Shown here piece after piece: positions 18,637 through 28,255 of a stretch of DNA of 64,000 nt (positions within the stretch are counted from its first letter, which is position 1; every line of letters starts with the position of its first letter). The notes beneath the pieces are model-generated. The model saw only the letters and a list, made by a program, of their open reading frames with translations. It did no database searches and was not told where the DNA came from. The translations under genes and the position numbers were made by a program. This stretch comes from an uncultured Muribaculaceae bacterium (GTDB lineage: Bacteria; Bacteroidota; Bacteroidia; Bacteroidales; Muribaculaceae): the NCBI GenBank assembly GCA_910584055.1, contig CAJTZS010000020.1:7846-71845 (forward strand), read 5' to 3'.

Positions 18637-19650
18637 ATGAAACCAAGGATTATAATAGACGATAACATACCATATATCGAAGGGAGACTTGAACCTGTGG
18701 CCGACGTGGAATACGTTGACCAGTTCGGCTTTACTCCCGAAAATGTCCGCAATGCAGATGCTATGATTATCCGCACGCGCACACGATGCGACAGTTCCCT
18801 GCTGTCGGGAAGCGGCGTAAAGATAATTGCCACCGCCACAATCGGTGTAGACCAGATAGATATACCTTGGTGTCGTAATGCCGGGATAAAGGTGGTTAAC
18901 AGCCCGGGGTGCAACGCGCCGGCTGTGGCGCAATACGTATGGTCCGCATTGCTGCGGAAAGGCTTTGATCCTAAAACGCACACACTCGGAGTAGTAGGAT
19001 GCGGGAATGTAGGTTCAATAGTGGCGCATTGGGGGCGGTTGCTCGGAACGCGGATACTTGTAAGCGACCCGCCTAAACAGGAAGCCGGCATACCCGACGA
19101 TTATTTCCCGCTTGAGAAGATCATGAGGGAATGCGATGCGGTTACGCTCCATACTCCCCTAACCCTCAACGGCAGCCATCCCTCCCACCACCTCATCTCC
19201 GGCAAAGAGATAGCAGTCATGAAACCGGGTGCGATCCTCATCAATGCGGCCCGGGGACCTGTACTTGACACAAAATCAATCCTCCAGCCCCTGCGCGATG
19301 GAAAAATCCGCGCAGTCATAGACACATGGGAAGGGGAGCCCAAAATCAATCCGGATCTCCTTGACCTTGTCGACATTGCCACATTCCATATTGCAGGCTA
19401 TTCAAGACAGGGGAAAGAACGCGCCACGCGTATGGTGCTCGAAGAGATGGAGAAATTCTTCGGCTTCTCGGTAGACAAGAGCGGACTCGCACCGGCATAT
19501 GTATACCCGGACGCAATCTGCGGAGAAGATATAATAAACTCCTATGACCCGGCGATAGACACGGCTGCATTGCGTGCAAATCCGGAAAAGTTCGACACCC
19601 TCCGCCGCAATTACCACTATCGCGAGGAAACTTTAAACAAAGAACAGTGA
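18637..19650 (+). CDS. pdxB: 4-phosphoerythronate dehydrogenase
   Basis: PdxB oxidises 4-phospho-D-erythronate in the DXP-dependent route to pyridoxal 5'-phosphate. The 337-residue protein starts RIIIDDNIPYIEG, has ATATIGVDQIDIPWC and the NAD-binding motif LGVVGCGNVGSIVAHWGRLLG, and carries the catalytic segments NAARGPVLDT and a histidine in ATFHIAGYS, as in D-2-hydroxyacid dehydrogenases. The opening DDNIPY and the ATIGVDQID segment favour PdxB over SerA. It is somewhat shorter than the 380-residue E. coli enzyme at the C-terminal dimerisation domain. The stop overlaps the GTG start of the next gene. Confidence 0.9.
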   Translation: MKPRIIIDDNIPYIEGRLEPVADVEYVDQFGFTPENVRNADAMIIRTRTRCDSSLLSGSGVKIIATATIGVDQIDIPWCRNAGIKVVNSPGCNAPAVAQYVWSALLRKGFDPKTHTLGVVGCGNVGSIVAHWGRLLGTRILVSDPPKQEAGIPDDYFPLEKIMRECDAVTLHTPLTLNGSHPSHHLISGKEIAVMKPGAILINAARGPVLDTKSILQPLRDGKIRAVIDTWEGEPKINPDLLDLVDIATFHIAGYSRQGKERATRMVLEEMEKFFGFSVDKSGLAPAYVYPDAICGEDIINSYDPAIDTAALRANPEKFDTLRRNYHYREETLNKEQ

Positions 19651-20312
19651 ATTACAGCAAAAGATTCTATGTCGTCTGGAAAGGACGCGTACCGGGTGTC
19701 TACGACAACCTTGACGATGCCATGGAGCAGGTAGACAATTTTCCAGGAGCCTTGTTCAAGAGTTACGACTCCGCTCAGGCGGCTGCCGAGGCTTTCCGAC
19801 GCTCCGAGGTCAGGTCGGATAAGAATGACCTCGGAAACCTGCTGCTAAATTCATCTCGCGACAATATACCTAAAAACGGGAAACCGGATTATTTCTCCTT
19901 TCCCGAGATTGACCTTAACGGATGGGCTGTCGATGCCTCCTGCCAGGGAAATCCCGGTCGGATGGAATACCGCGGAGTGGAACTGATGACCGGCCGGGAA
20001 CTCTTCCGTGTCGGTCCCTTCGAGAAATCCACCAACAACATCGGGGAATTCCTCGCAATCGTCCATGCCCTCGCACTCATGCAGCAGAACGGGGAGTCCC
20101 ACACCATCTATAGCGACTCAGTCACAGGAATGGCATGGGTCCGCAACCGCAAGGTAAAAACACAGCTTGCCCGCGAAGCCGCCAACGAACAATGTTTCCG
20201 CATGATGGAACGCGCCCTCTCATGGCTCAACACCCATACCTATTCCGTCCCCATTCTCAAATGGCAGACAGAGCGCTGGGGCGAAGTCCCCGCCGACTTC
20301 GGCCGCAAATAA
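19647..20312 (+). CDS. Viroplasmin-domain ribonuclease H
   Basis: The N-terminal 50 or so residues (RFYVVWKGRVPGVYDNLDDA) form the caulimovirus viroplasmin/RNase HI N-terminal hybrid-binding domain. The remainder is an RNase H fold that should cleave RNA in RNA-DNA hybrids. Catalytic acids are visible as the Asp in WAVDASCQGNPG, the Glu in NNIGEFLAIVHAL and the Asp in IYSDSVTGMAWV. The start is a GTG at 19647 that overlaps the pdxB stop by 4 nt (GTGA); no nearby ATG gives a complete N-terminal domain. It is the last gene of the + strand run before the polysaccharide region. Confidence 0.9.
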   Translation: MNYSKRFYVVWKGRVPGVYDNLDDAMEQVDNFPGALFKSYDSAQAAAEAFRRSEVRSDKNDLGNLLLNSSRDNIPKNGKPDYFSFPEIDLNGWAVDASCQGNPGRMEYRGVELMTGRELFRVGPFEKSTNNIGEFLAIVHALALMQQNGESHTIYSDSVTGMAWVRNRKVKTQLAREAANEQCFRMMERALSWLNTHTYSVPILKWQTERWGEVPADFGRK

Positions 20313-20318
20313 AACAGG

Positions 20319-20341
20319 TTTAGCGAGCTCAGCTCGCGGCT
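20319..20341. repeat. Palindromic repeat, copy 1
   Basis: The 23-bp core begins TTTAGCGAGC and ends GCTCGCGGCT, with GCGAGC / GCTCGC as the inverted arms. It differs from the two copies near 22.0 and 28.2 kb only in the bases between the arms and at its edge. This copy lies 7 nt after the RNase H stop and 40 nt before the GH51 start. It lacks the conserved 17-bp left flank that the other two share. Confidence 0.8.
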
Positions 20342-20381
20342 TGATTTTGACTCAATTTTTCATTTATAACCTCAATATATT

Positions 20382-21923
20382 ATGAAACTCAATCTGATAT
20401 CCCTTGCTTTATTAGCATCCTCAGCGCTGCCTGCCAACGCTGCCAACGAAGCAACAATCAAACTCCTCCCCTCGGAAGAGAGTCCGGTAATCGCTAAAGA
20501 AATCTACGGCCAGTTTGCAGAGCATCTCGGAACTTGCATCTACGGAGGCCTCTGGGTAGGTGAGAACTCGGATATCCCCAATATCAACGGCTACCGAACC
20601 GACGTGCTCAATGCCCTCAAAGAACTGAAGATTCCCGTGCTCCGGTGGCCCGGTGGCTGCTTTGCAGACGAATACCATTGGATGGACGGCATAGGACCCA
20701 AGGAAAAACGTCCTCGCATGGTCAACACCAACTGGGGAGGCACCGTTGAAGACAATTCTTTCGGCACGCACGATTTCTTCAATCTCTGCGAAATGCTCGG
20801 ATGCGAACCCTATCTGAGCGGGAATGTAGGCAGCGGCACCGTGGAGGAACTTGCAAAATGGGTGGAGTATATCACCGCCGACGATGGACCGATGGCAAAC
20901 CTGCGCAAACAGAACGGCCGCGAAAAACCATGGAAACTGAAATACCTCGGTGTCGGCAACGAGAGCTGGGGATGCGGCGGCAATTTCCGTCCTGAATATT
21001 ATGCCGATGTGTATCGCCGTTATCAGACATACTGCCGCAATTTCAATGGCAATAAGCTCTATAAGATCGCATCCGGTGCAAGCGATTATGATTATAACTG
21101 GACAGAGGTATTGATGAAGAATGCCCGCAGTCATATGGACGGCATTTCGCTACATTACTACACGGTTGTGGGTTGGTCCGGACGCAAAGGATCAGCTATA
21201 GATTTCACGCCGGAGGATTATTACTGGACTCTCGGCAAATGTCTGGAGGTAAAAGACGTAGTGAAACGTCACTGCGACATCATGGACAAATACGACCCCA
21301 AGAAACGCGTCGGACTGCTCGTCGACGAATGGGGCACATGGTGGGATGAAGAACCCGGCACAATCTCAGGACATCTCTATCAGCAGAACACGATGCGCGA
21401 TGCGATGGTCGCCGCGCTTAGTCTCAACACATTCCACCTCTTCACTGACCGCGTGAAGATGACCAACATCGCTCAGATCGCAAACGTCCTTCAATCGATG
21501 GTGCTGACTAAAGGGAAAGACATGGTGCTGACCCCTACATATTATCTTTTCAAGATGTATGTGCCTCATCAGGATGCCAAACTGCTCCCCCTCAATGTCG
21601 CCACCCCCATGATACGTGCCCGCGACGGCAGACAAGTCCCCGTGGTTGATGCCACTGCATCCGTAAAGGATGGAAAAACCACGATCTCCCTTGTCAACAC
21701 AGACCTTGACAATCAAGCGGAAATCACCATCGACCTCTCCGGCATATCCGCGAAAAAGATCAGCGGAGAAATACTCGCCTCCGCAAAAATCAATGATTAC
21801 AACGATTTTGACCATCCCGATTCCGTAACCCTCAAGCCATTCGCAAAAGGATGGAAACACAGCGGCAATAAGCTCTCCGTCACCCTCCCCGCTAAAAGCA
21901 TCGTCACCCTCTCCCTGCAGTAA
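20382..21923 (+). CDS. Secreted alpha-L-arabinofuranosidase, GH51
   Basis: GH51 enzymes remove terminal alpha-L-arabinofuranose from arabinan, arabinoxylan or arabinogalactan. The 513-residue product starts with a signal peptide (MKLNLISLALLASSALPANA), so it acts outside the cytoplasm. Early family motifs are GQFAEHLGTCIYGGLWVG and LRWPGGCFADEYHW. The acid/base Glu194 lies in GVGNESWGCGGNF and the nucleophile Glu316 in LLVDEWGTWW. A C-terminal beta-sandwich completes the fold. It is the only glycosidase here on the + strand, and a strong hairpin follows its stop. Its substrate within the arabinogalactan-type locus is inferred from neighbours. Confidence 0.95.
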   Translation: MKLNLISLALLASSALPANAANEATIKLLPSEESPVIAKEIYGQFAEHLGTCIYGGLWVGENSDIPNINGYRTDVLNALKELKIPVLRWPGGCFADEYHWMDGIGPKEKRPRMVNTNWGGTVEDNSFGTHDFFNLCEMLGCEPYLSGNVGSGTVEELAKWVEYITADDGPMANLRKQNGREKPWKLKYLGVGNESWGCGGNFRPEYYADVYRRYQTYCRNFNGNKLYKIASGASDYDYNWTEVLMKNARSHMDGISLHYYTVVGWSGRKGSAIDFTPEDYYWTLGKCLEVKDVVKRHCDIMDKYDPKKRVGLLVDEWGTWWDEEPGTISGHLYQQNTMRDAMVAALSLNTFHLFTDRVKMTNIAQIANVLQSMVLTKGKDMVLTPTYYLFKMYVPHQDAKLLPLNVATPMIRARDGRQVPVVDATASVKDGKTTISLVNTDLDNQAEITIDLSGISAKKISGEILASAKINDYNDFDHPDSVTLKPFAKGWKHSGNKLSVTLPAKSIVTLSLQ

Positions 21924-21931
21924 TCGCATTG

Positions 21932-21972
21932 CATAAAAGAGGCGGCATCGATTTGATGCCGCCTCTTTTATG
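21932..21972. terminator. Bidirectional terminator between GH51 and the FG-GAP gene
   Basis: A perfect 18-bp inverted repeat (21932-21949 and 21955-21972) with a 5-nt loop lies between convergent genes. The stem has a GC-rich middle (GAGGCGGCATC) and A/T runs outside it, so an RNA from either strand would form a GC-rich hairpin followed by a U-rich stretch. Confidence 0.92.
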
Positions 21973-22010
21973 CGCCTCGAGGTTGGGGTTAGCGAGCCCC
22001 GCTCGCGGCT
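21971..22010. repeat. 40-bp interspersed palindromic repeat, copy 2
   Basis: The 40-bp block (TGCGCCTCGAGGTTGGGG then TTAGCGAGCCCC and GCTCGCGGCT) matches 28194-28233 at 39 of 40 positions. It begins where the terminator stem ends and covers the last seven codons and stop of the FG-GAP gene (SAASGAR), so the repeat has supplied the end of that protein. Confidence 0.93.
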
Positions 22011-25000
22011 GATTTCTCGTATATAATCTTAGCTGCCGATCCGTCTGAATAGACCACGATATTGACTCCATTCACAGGCCCGTCATGGCGATAGCCGTTG
22101 ATGTCGATATAATATAGCGGCTTTTTGCCGTCTGCGCCGATTCCCTCGACTTCCGAGGCCTCCGTGGAGACGGTGTTCGAACGCGAACGCCACATGCCGT
22201 CAGCTTCCGCCCTCGTAACAACAGGCTTGGCTATCAAAGTCTCCACGGCATAGAACTGCGTGCCTTCAGGAGCGCTGAAATCGCTGTATGAAGTAGTGTT
22301 CCCTGACACCTCCTGAATGCATTCGAGCGTTGCAGGTGAATTGCCGCGAAGAATGCGGTAGGTGGTCACATCGCGCCCCTCATACTTGTTCCAGGATATG
22401 TTCCACTCCCCGTTTATGCCGGCATTTACCATCGCATGGATAGGCTGATGCGCTTTGGACATCATAGATTCCCCATACCAGAAACCGCTCTTAACCGCAT
22501 AACGCGATGTCTTTTCCTTGGGATTGGACTCCATATCCACATACGCCCCTTCACTCTCAATGATGCCGAGATAATCATATTCATTATACTCTGAAGTCTC
22601 GCGATAAAGCAAGAAATGAGTCACGTCTTCGCCTGCGGCAGTTGCCCTGACACAATATTTACCTGTCGCGTCATCTATATCGACAACACCTATTTCTGCG
22701 TCTTGTGGCTGAAGTTTCACCTCGGTCTCATATTCATCAGAACCCCATGGCTCTTCAAGAACGTATTTCACTTTATAGGAATCAGTGCGATTACCCTTGA
22801 AAGTCATGGTCATAGCTACAGTGTTGTCATCAATAGATTCCACCTCCCTTTCAGAATAAGGCTCGTCCATGGTCATTCCGGGCAATTTACGTGCCACATA
22901 CCATTTCCCGTTATGCACGTTGTCACAAGTAATGAACACCCTTGAATAAGTTGCAACCTTTTCAGGAAGAGAGAACCAGGCGTTAAGTCTCTCATGGACG
23001 AGAATTTCAAACGACAGTTCCCCTGCTGCTATGGTCTTTGTCCCCGCCGTTGTCCAATATACATAAGCTGTCTGCCCTGCTATCTTCTCAACCACTGCAT
23101 CCTCTCCATAAACCACATCGGACATATGTACGTCTGCATTGAACGTGATAGTCACCGTATTGCCCACCATCGCTTCTTTAGGAGCATTGTAGCCGGATGA
23201 AGCGACCGTGTAATAAACAGGCTGCGAGAAATCGCCCTGCAGACGCTGACCGTCTATCGCCTGCACCTTGATTTCATACTCCCCTTTCGGGATTGCTATC
23301 ATGGGGATTGCAAAACGGGTCGCAGAAATCAGCTGCGCATCTGAGGGCACACTCACGCCATTCAGCCCTCCGTTTAACGGCGATATCAAATATGCTCCTT
23401 CGCCCTCCGCACCTTTTCGCTTAACTGAAAGGTTATAACGCAGATTAGCCGACGGGGTTTCCTTATCTATAGCTGCATCCCATTCAACCACAAGGTAGCC
23501 GTCAGTTTCAGAAACTCTCAGCCCTGAAGGCTCTTCCGGTGCTTCGTTAGGTGCACAATGCAAGATACCGTTGCCAATTCCTATTTTTCCGTCTGTCCTC
23601 AAATACAATGTATGTTGAAACAATCTCCATCCCTTAATTTCAACAATATCAAAGGTATGGTCCCTATTGAAAAGGACGGCAACCGGATCATAAATATCAC
23701 CGCCTGTATAACTATCTTCAATGATCAAGTCAAAGCAACCGTTATTATCAAGATCAATCATGGGCAAAGATGCCGTAGGATATCTATATTTCCCGAACTC
23801 ACCAATCTCCGTTCGGCTTCCATCATCCCATATTACAGCATAGTGCAGAACACTTGATACATAATAATAGCAAACATAATCATTCTTGCCGTTACCATCC
23901 AAATCTCCAATAAGGCTATATGTCAAATCATTGTTTTCAGGTAAATCCTTCTTAATGAAATTAAAGTTTCCTTGATTCTCATAATAAACTTTATCTCTAA
24001 GGTCAACCATATCAATCCATCCGTCATTATTAATGTCCAGATATTCCAAATTGAAGCGATATCCCAGCTCGATTCCGGTGTTGACGAAATTGACATAATC
24101 ACCCGTGTTTTTATGTATTGCATATCCATCTACCGAGCCGGTTTCATCATCATAACTCTTATAGATTTCCTTACTGCCATCATTGTCAAAATCTGCCACA
24201 TATCTATAATTCTCGAATCCGTCCGGCGTATTGTCATCCATTGTCAAGTCTCCTTCATTTATAAGATGCCCGGAAGAGTGGATAATATCCGGCATGCCGT
24301 CATGGTTTATATCCGCAGTTACGGGTCCACTATAACTCTTTGTATTGAACATCCGGTTGACCTTCTTGTAATTACCCTTCTCATCGCCTTCATAGAAGTA
24401 AGAGTCAAAAATCTCAGGTCTGCCATCCATATCTAAATCAACAGCCATTTCAGCCGACAGCATATCTCCTAAAGATTCCACTCGAATGGGGAATATAGAA
24501 ATCTCCTTAACCACATTGACCATATCTCCTGAAGTTCCGGTGACAGTCATGGTAAGCTTTTTCGTTCCCGGAGTTTTATATATCAACCGCAATTCAGATG
24601 CATCCTGTTCAACAATCTCGCCTCCATCGAGATCCCATGTCACAGAAGACCCTCCCTTAACAGATGACGTTACCTTGACGAGTAATTCCTCGTATACAGA
24701 AACACCCTTAGGTGCCTCGATTATGAATTGCGCTGCTGGCGTTTTCTTCTCGAATACCGCAGGCTGACTGAATTCGGAACCGAGCCCAGAATCATCGATC
24801 GCCTGAATGGAAACATAAATGTTTCCTTCGGGCCATGAAGCCGTATTCAATTTCCGCATGAGCGAATATCCGCAGTTTCCGCGAAGCAGGTTGCGGCGCT
24901 TCCCGTCGGAAGTGGCACTGACACTCATTATGTCATCACCATCAGGCGTTGTGCCTATCCGCAATTCATAAGTCAAATCCAACGGAGCGGTTTCCTTGTC

Positions 25001-27362
25001 ATTTCCCGTAACCCAGCTAACCGCAAGTTCTCCTTTTGTCTCATCATATGAAAACGAGGGCATTTGCGGACGGTCGGGACGGGTATTGACATTTGATTCG
25101 GGTGTCAACATCAAGCCATCAAATATAAATCGGGATACACCGGAATTATCCATATCCACCACATCATTCAATTTCAAACGACCGCTTGACAAACCGGGGA
25201 AATCGCTCAATATATATTCAGGCTCAGAAATAATTTTAAGGCCATCGACCACATAGCATCTTAAATAGCCTATCTTGTAAGGACTTGCCGTAGGAGAAAT
25301 CCATCGGTCATCAACTGTCATATCCGTCAACACCTCATATTTCCCGTCTGCATTCCAATCGACACAATGACTGAAATTCACTTCTCCCTCTATAGGATAT
25401 TCATGTTTTTTAAAGCTTCCGTCACCCTTGTTTTCAAACATCACTAAGAAAGATGAACCGCCATTGTCGGAGGCGTTGAACGGCACCAATATATCAATGT
25501 CACCATCGCTATCAAAATCACGACACCAAATGTTATCGCTGCAATTAAAACCGGAGAAAAGTTTGCGCACCACGTCCTCTCCTCCTATCCGCTGCAGATA
25601 AACTGTTATGGATTTCGCCTCACTGTCATAAAGCAAAAAATCATTGACACCGTCACCGTCAAAGTCCCTGAAGATAAGTTTCCCCTTGAATGTGTCGATC
25701 ACAAATCTGCCGTCTCCAAGGTTCATGTAATAATTACCCGTGGTGGCATCAACAAAATCAATGTATCCGTCACCATTGATGTCGTTTTGTATATAATCTG
25801 CAAATACAGCCGGCGGAGTCCTCGGCGGACTCCATATCCCAAAACCGGATCCTAACGGACTCTGAGCCGGAGGGACAATGTTATAGTATTCTTCTCGCGT
25901 CAAGGTCGTCAGTCGATCCTGCACAGTTTGTCCTTCACTATCGAACGAAACGATCTCATCATCATTTATATTGATGAAATCCATGTGCCCGTCATTGTCA
26001 TAATCAATCAATGCAAACCGTGGCGCCGCATCAGCAGGATTAAAAAGCGCTGTCTTATTGCCTTCGCAATCAACGGAGAATATCTGTTTGTTGTCATAAC
26101 CCCATGTCGTGGAAGATGAGATTCCCGGAGTGAATGTCAATGGCCTGCCAAACACCTCCTTGCTTTTTTCTACCCCTATTAACCCTGGTAAAAACCGAAA
26201 CAGGTAAGTATCGGAATATTGATATTTGGGGACCCATTCCATAATGCCGTCTCCATCGAAATCATAAGCTGTCAATGCGCTGAAATGCTCACATTGATAC
26301 AGATTTGTTGACTCTGCCGCCTTGTACCCGTCATACTCCCCTGTGAGCTGACGGACATCGAACCCGAGTTCCGGCTCAGTTCCATAACCCGGCTGCACTA
26401 CACTGTCACAAAACTTTATAACTTCCGACTGCGAGCCAGCCCTCGTCCACGACCAATCATCATATTCTCCATTACGGGCATAATATGCTCCATCAATTGG
26501 GAAACGCCAACGAATTCTAATCTCGGAAGTATTGGTGGGCAACAAAAAGTAATACAAGCAGCTTTCATGCGTTCTGTCATCACAACCTATAAGTAATAGC
26601 GGCACCTCCCCTGAAGGAGTAACCGCCACAGACGTAAACTCTCCGGCATCCCCGCCTGTTGTCAGCTTGTCACAGAACTTTATATCTCCATGCATTCCTA
26701 CCGCTACGTAAGCCTGAGAGAGTGATGAAATTGCATTATCCGAATATTTCACCTCAGCCTCCCTATATGTATTCGTTGCATTTGCAACAGGCACAATGCC
26801 GTTGTCCGACACGCTTCCCTTCTCTACTGCCATCGACAAATCCGAAAGGATGATATCTTCTATGTTTTCCGGCATTTCCCCTACCGTGACGAGCCCTTTA
26901 TCCAATGACACGGCGGCTCCTCCTATACGCACTCCTTCAAGTGCAGGCATACGAAGCCAACCGGATTCATTCCTTTTTGTAATTATTTTATACCTGTCAC
27001 CTTTCGATACAAAGGTATAATAGATATTCCCTGGACCGGACGATGTCGCGCCGAATAACCATTTCCTTAATATCGGTTTATTGAATTTTGACAAGTCAAG
27101 TTCCGGTGTCCGAGAACATTCTCCAATTTCCTTCCATCTGCCATCGTCCCTGATTAACGGAATTTTCTCCTTCGGTAGCGTCGCCGCCTCCTCCGGAGTC
27201 AATATGTAAGCATACGAATAGGCTGATTCTGAGCCTTTAGACCCAACTAATGGGGGGGGTATTTCCAGATGCCGCAAAAGCCGCGGACGGCAGCCCCGGA
27301 GGCGTTAGGAACGCCATTCCGCAAAGGGCAGCAGCCAACATCTGATTGCCTCTAACTTTCAT
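21989..27362 (-). CDS. Giant secreted FG-GAP/PKD/Fn3 protein, signal peptide out of frame at a C8 tract
   Basis: The main open frame is 1762 residues, but its first possible start is a weak TTG at 27277. An ATG at 27362 opens a clear signal peptide (MKVRGNQMLAAALCGMAFL, cleavage near AFA-A) that runs into a run of eight C (27252-27259) in the wrong frame and stops soon after. Deleting one C would fuse signal peptide and mature protein. The body has at least twelve calcium-loop motifs such as DFDGDGIMEW and DINGDGYIDF, typical of FG-GAP/VCBS propellers, with PKD-like (VTWDLDGGE) and fibronectin III-like segments between. The tail VNIVVYSDGSAAKIIYE resembles type IX secretion signals, ahead of seven residues encoded by a genomic repeat. 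A role in surface glycan or protein binding is a guess. Confidence 0.85.
27252..27259 (-). repeat. C8 homopolymer at the frame break
   Basis: Eight G on the + strand (eight C in the coding strand) lie about 35 codons after the ATG at 27362. With eight C the signal-peptide frame ends within a few codons at a TAA; with seven (or ten) it joins the long frame. Such tracts are prone to slipped-strand change and also to sequencing error. Confidence 0.9.
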
Positions 27363-27402
27363 AATGATTCTTTTAAGTTGTTATTGTTGTCTTATTCTAT
27401 TA

Positions 27403-27434
27403 CAAAAGTAAATTTTGATTACTTGTACCCCAAA
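27403..27434 (-). promoter_or_regulatory. Promoter of the FG-GAP gene
   Basis: On the minus strand TTTG (27431-27434), a 20-nt spacer and TACTTTTG (27403-27410) match the Bacteroidetes consensus TTTG-N19-21-TAnnTTTG exactly. It lies about 40 nt before the ATG at 27362, which supports that ATG as the real start over the TTG at 27277. Confidence 0.8.
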
Positions 27435-27492
27435 ATTACCGATTATCCATCACATTACCAAATATTTTAATAAGAACTTTTATGATTGATAT

Positions 27493-27524
27493 TTTGTTTG
27501 TGTGATACAAATGTATTACTTTTG
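27493..27524 (+). promoter_or_regulatory. Promoter of the toxin-antitoxin operon
   Basis: TTTG at 27493-27496, a 20-nt spacer and TACTTTTG at 27517-27524 form an exact Bacteroidetes primary-sigma promoter, 48 nt before the antitoxin ATG. It is divergent from the FG-GAP promoter, with about 60 nt between the two -33 boxes. Confidence 0.82.
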
Positions 27525-27527
27525 TAT
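27505..27527. promoter_or_regulatory. Candidate antitoxin operator
   Basis: ATACAAA (27505-27511) and TTTGTAT (27521-27527) form a perfect 7-bp inverted repeat with a 9-nt spacer. The right arm overlaps the -7 box, so a dimer bound here would block RNA polymerase. Autorepression by a ribbon-helix-helix antitoxin is the usual arrangement; assignment to this protein is inference. Confidence 0.6.
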
Positions 27528-27572
27528 TCTACAATAAGTTTAGTTTTATTACCCACTTAACAATTACTAATT

Positions 27573-27818
27573 ATGGAAACCGCAATATCCCGCAAGCAAA
27601 CTTCCTTTCGGCTAAGCGAGAGTCTGCTAAAAAGCCTGCGAGAGGAAGCACATAAGCACAATCGCAGTCTTAACAATTATGTCGAGAGCATATTGATGGC
27701 CTTTATAGCAGAAAAACCCAACCGGATTACCCTTGCAGCAATGAGAGAGGCCGAAAGAGGCAAAGACCTTGAAACTCTTGACATGACAAATTTTCGCAGT
27801 TTTGTCGAGTCATTATGA
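27573..27818 (+). CDS. Ribbon-helix-helix antitoxin (RelB/DinJ-like)
   Basis: This 81-residue protein has an N-terminal ribbon-helix-helix DNA-binding unit (TSFRLSESLLKSLREEAHKH, then RSLNNYVESIL) and a C-terminal half of the kind that wraps around a cognate toxin (AAMREAERGKDLETLDMTNF). It overlaps the toxin start by 4 nt, the standard layout of type II modules, where antitoxin is made first and represses the operon alone and with toxin. The pair interrupts the polysaccharide locus and is not obviously part of it. Confidence 0.88.
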   Translation: METAISRKQTSFRLSESLLKSLREEAHKHNRSLNNYVESILMAFIAEKPNRITLAAMREAERGKDLETLDMTNFRSFVESL

Positions 27819-28084
27819 AGACACTGAAACTAACGGGACAATTCAAAAAAGATTTAAAGCGATATAAAAACAAGCCCGAACAAATCGCATCACTTGAAAC
27901 TGTACTTGGCTACCTGGCGTGCGGAGAAGTTCTGCCTGAAATATACCAAGCTCATCTTTTGAAAGGAATTTATAAAGGCTATATGGAGTGTCATGTAGAA
28001 AACGACTTACTTCTGGTATGGCTTGATCCCAACAGCTATACAATAACATTGGTTCGTTTAGGCTCTCACTCGGAAATATTCTGA
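27815..28084 (+). CDS. YafQ-family mRNA interferase toxin
   Basis: At 89 residues this matches the YafQ branch of the RelE/ParE superfamily. It opens LTGQFKKDLKRYKNKPEQ, has the AHLLKG and MECHVENDLLLVW segments, and ends in LVRLGSHSEIF. The histidines in these motifs, the Asp in ENDLLL and the C-terminal Phe correspond to the active-site set known for YafQ, which cleaves mRNA on the ribosome. No truncation or missing catalytic residue is evident, so the toxin should be functional. It is co-transcribed with the antitoxin and followed by a strong palindrome. Confidence 0.9.
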   Translation: MKTLKLTGQFKKDLKRYKNKPEQIASLETVLGYLACGEVLPEIYQAHLLKGIYKGYMECHVENDLLLVWLDPNSYTITLVRLGSHSEIF

Positions 28085-28126
28085 TTAAGAGAACTGAGTT
28101 TAATATATTACAAGAGCTGAGAATAG

Positions 28127-28177
28127 TACATTACAAGAGCCGAGGAGCGAGACTCGCTCCTCGGCTCTTGTAATGTA
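28127..28177. terminator. Near-perfect 25-bp palindrome between convergent genes
   Basis: Arms 28127-28151 and 28153-28177 pair perfectly around one central base. The GC-rich inner part (GAGCCGAGGAGCGAG) is flanked by A/T-rich ends. It lies between the toxin (+) and the GH2 gene (-), so a bidirectional terminator is the simplest reading. A partial word (TTACAAGAGC) is also repeated just upstream near 28109. Confidence 0.75.
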
Positions 28178-28193
28178 TATATATTGGTTCAAA

Positions 28194-28233
28194 TGCGCCT
28201 CGAGGTTGGGTTTAGCGAGCCCCGCTCGCGGCT
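28194..28233. repeat. 40-bp interspersed palindromic repeat, copy 3
   Basis: It is 39/40 identical to 21971-22010 and in the same orientation on the + strand. It sits 22 nt before the 3' end of the minus-strand GH2 gene and 16 nt after the 25-bp palindrome. Like copy 2 it follows a hairpin at a 3' gene end. Confidence 0.93.
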
Positions 28234-28255
28234 CTTCAATCGATAGCCTCAGCCG

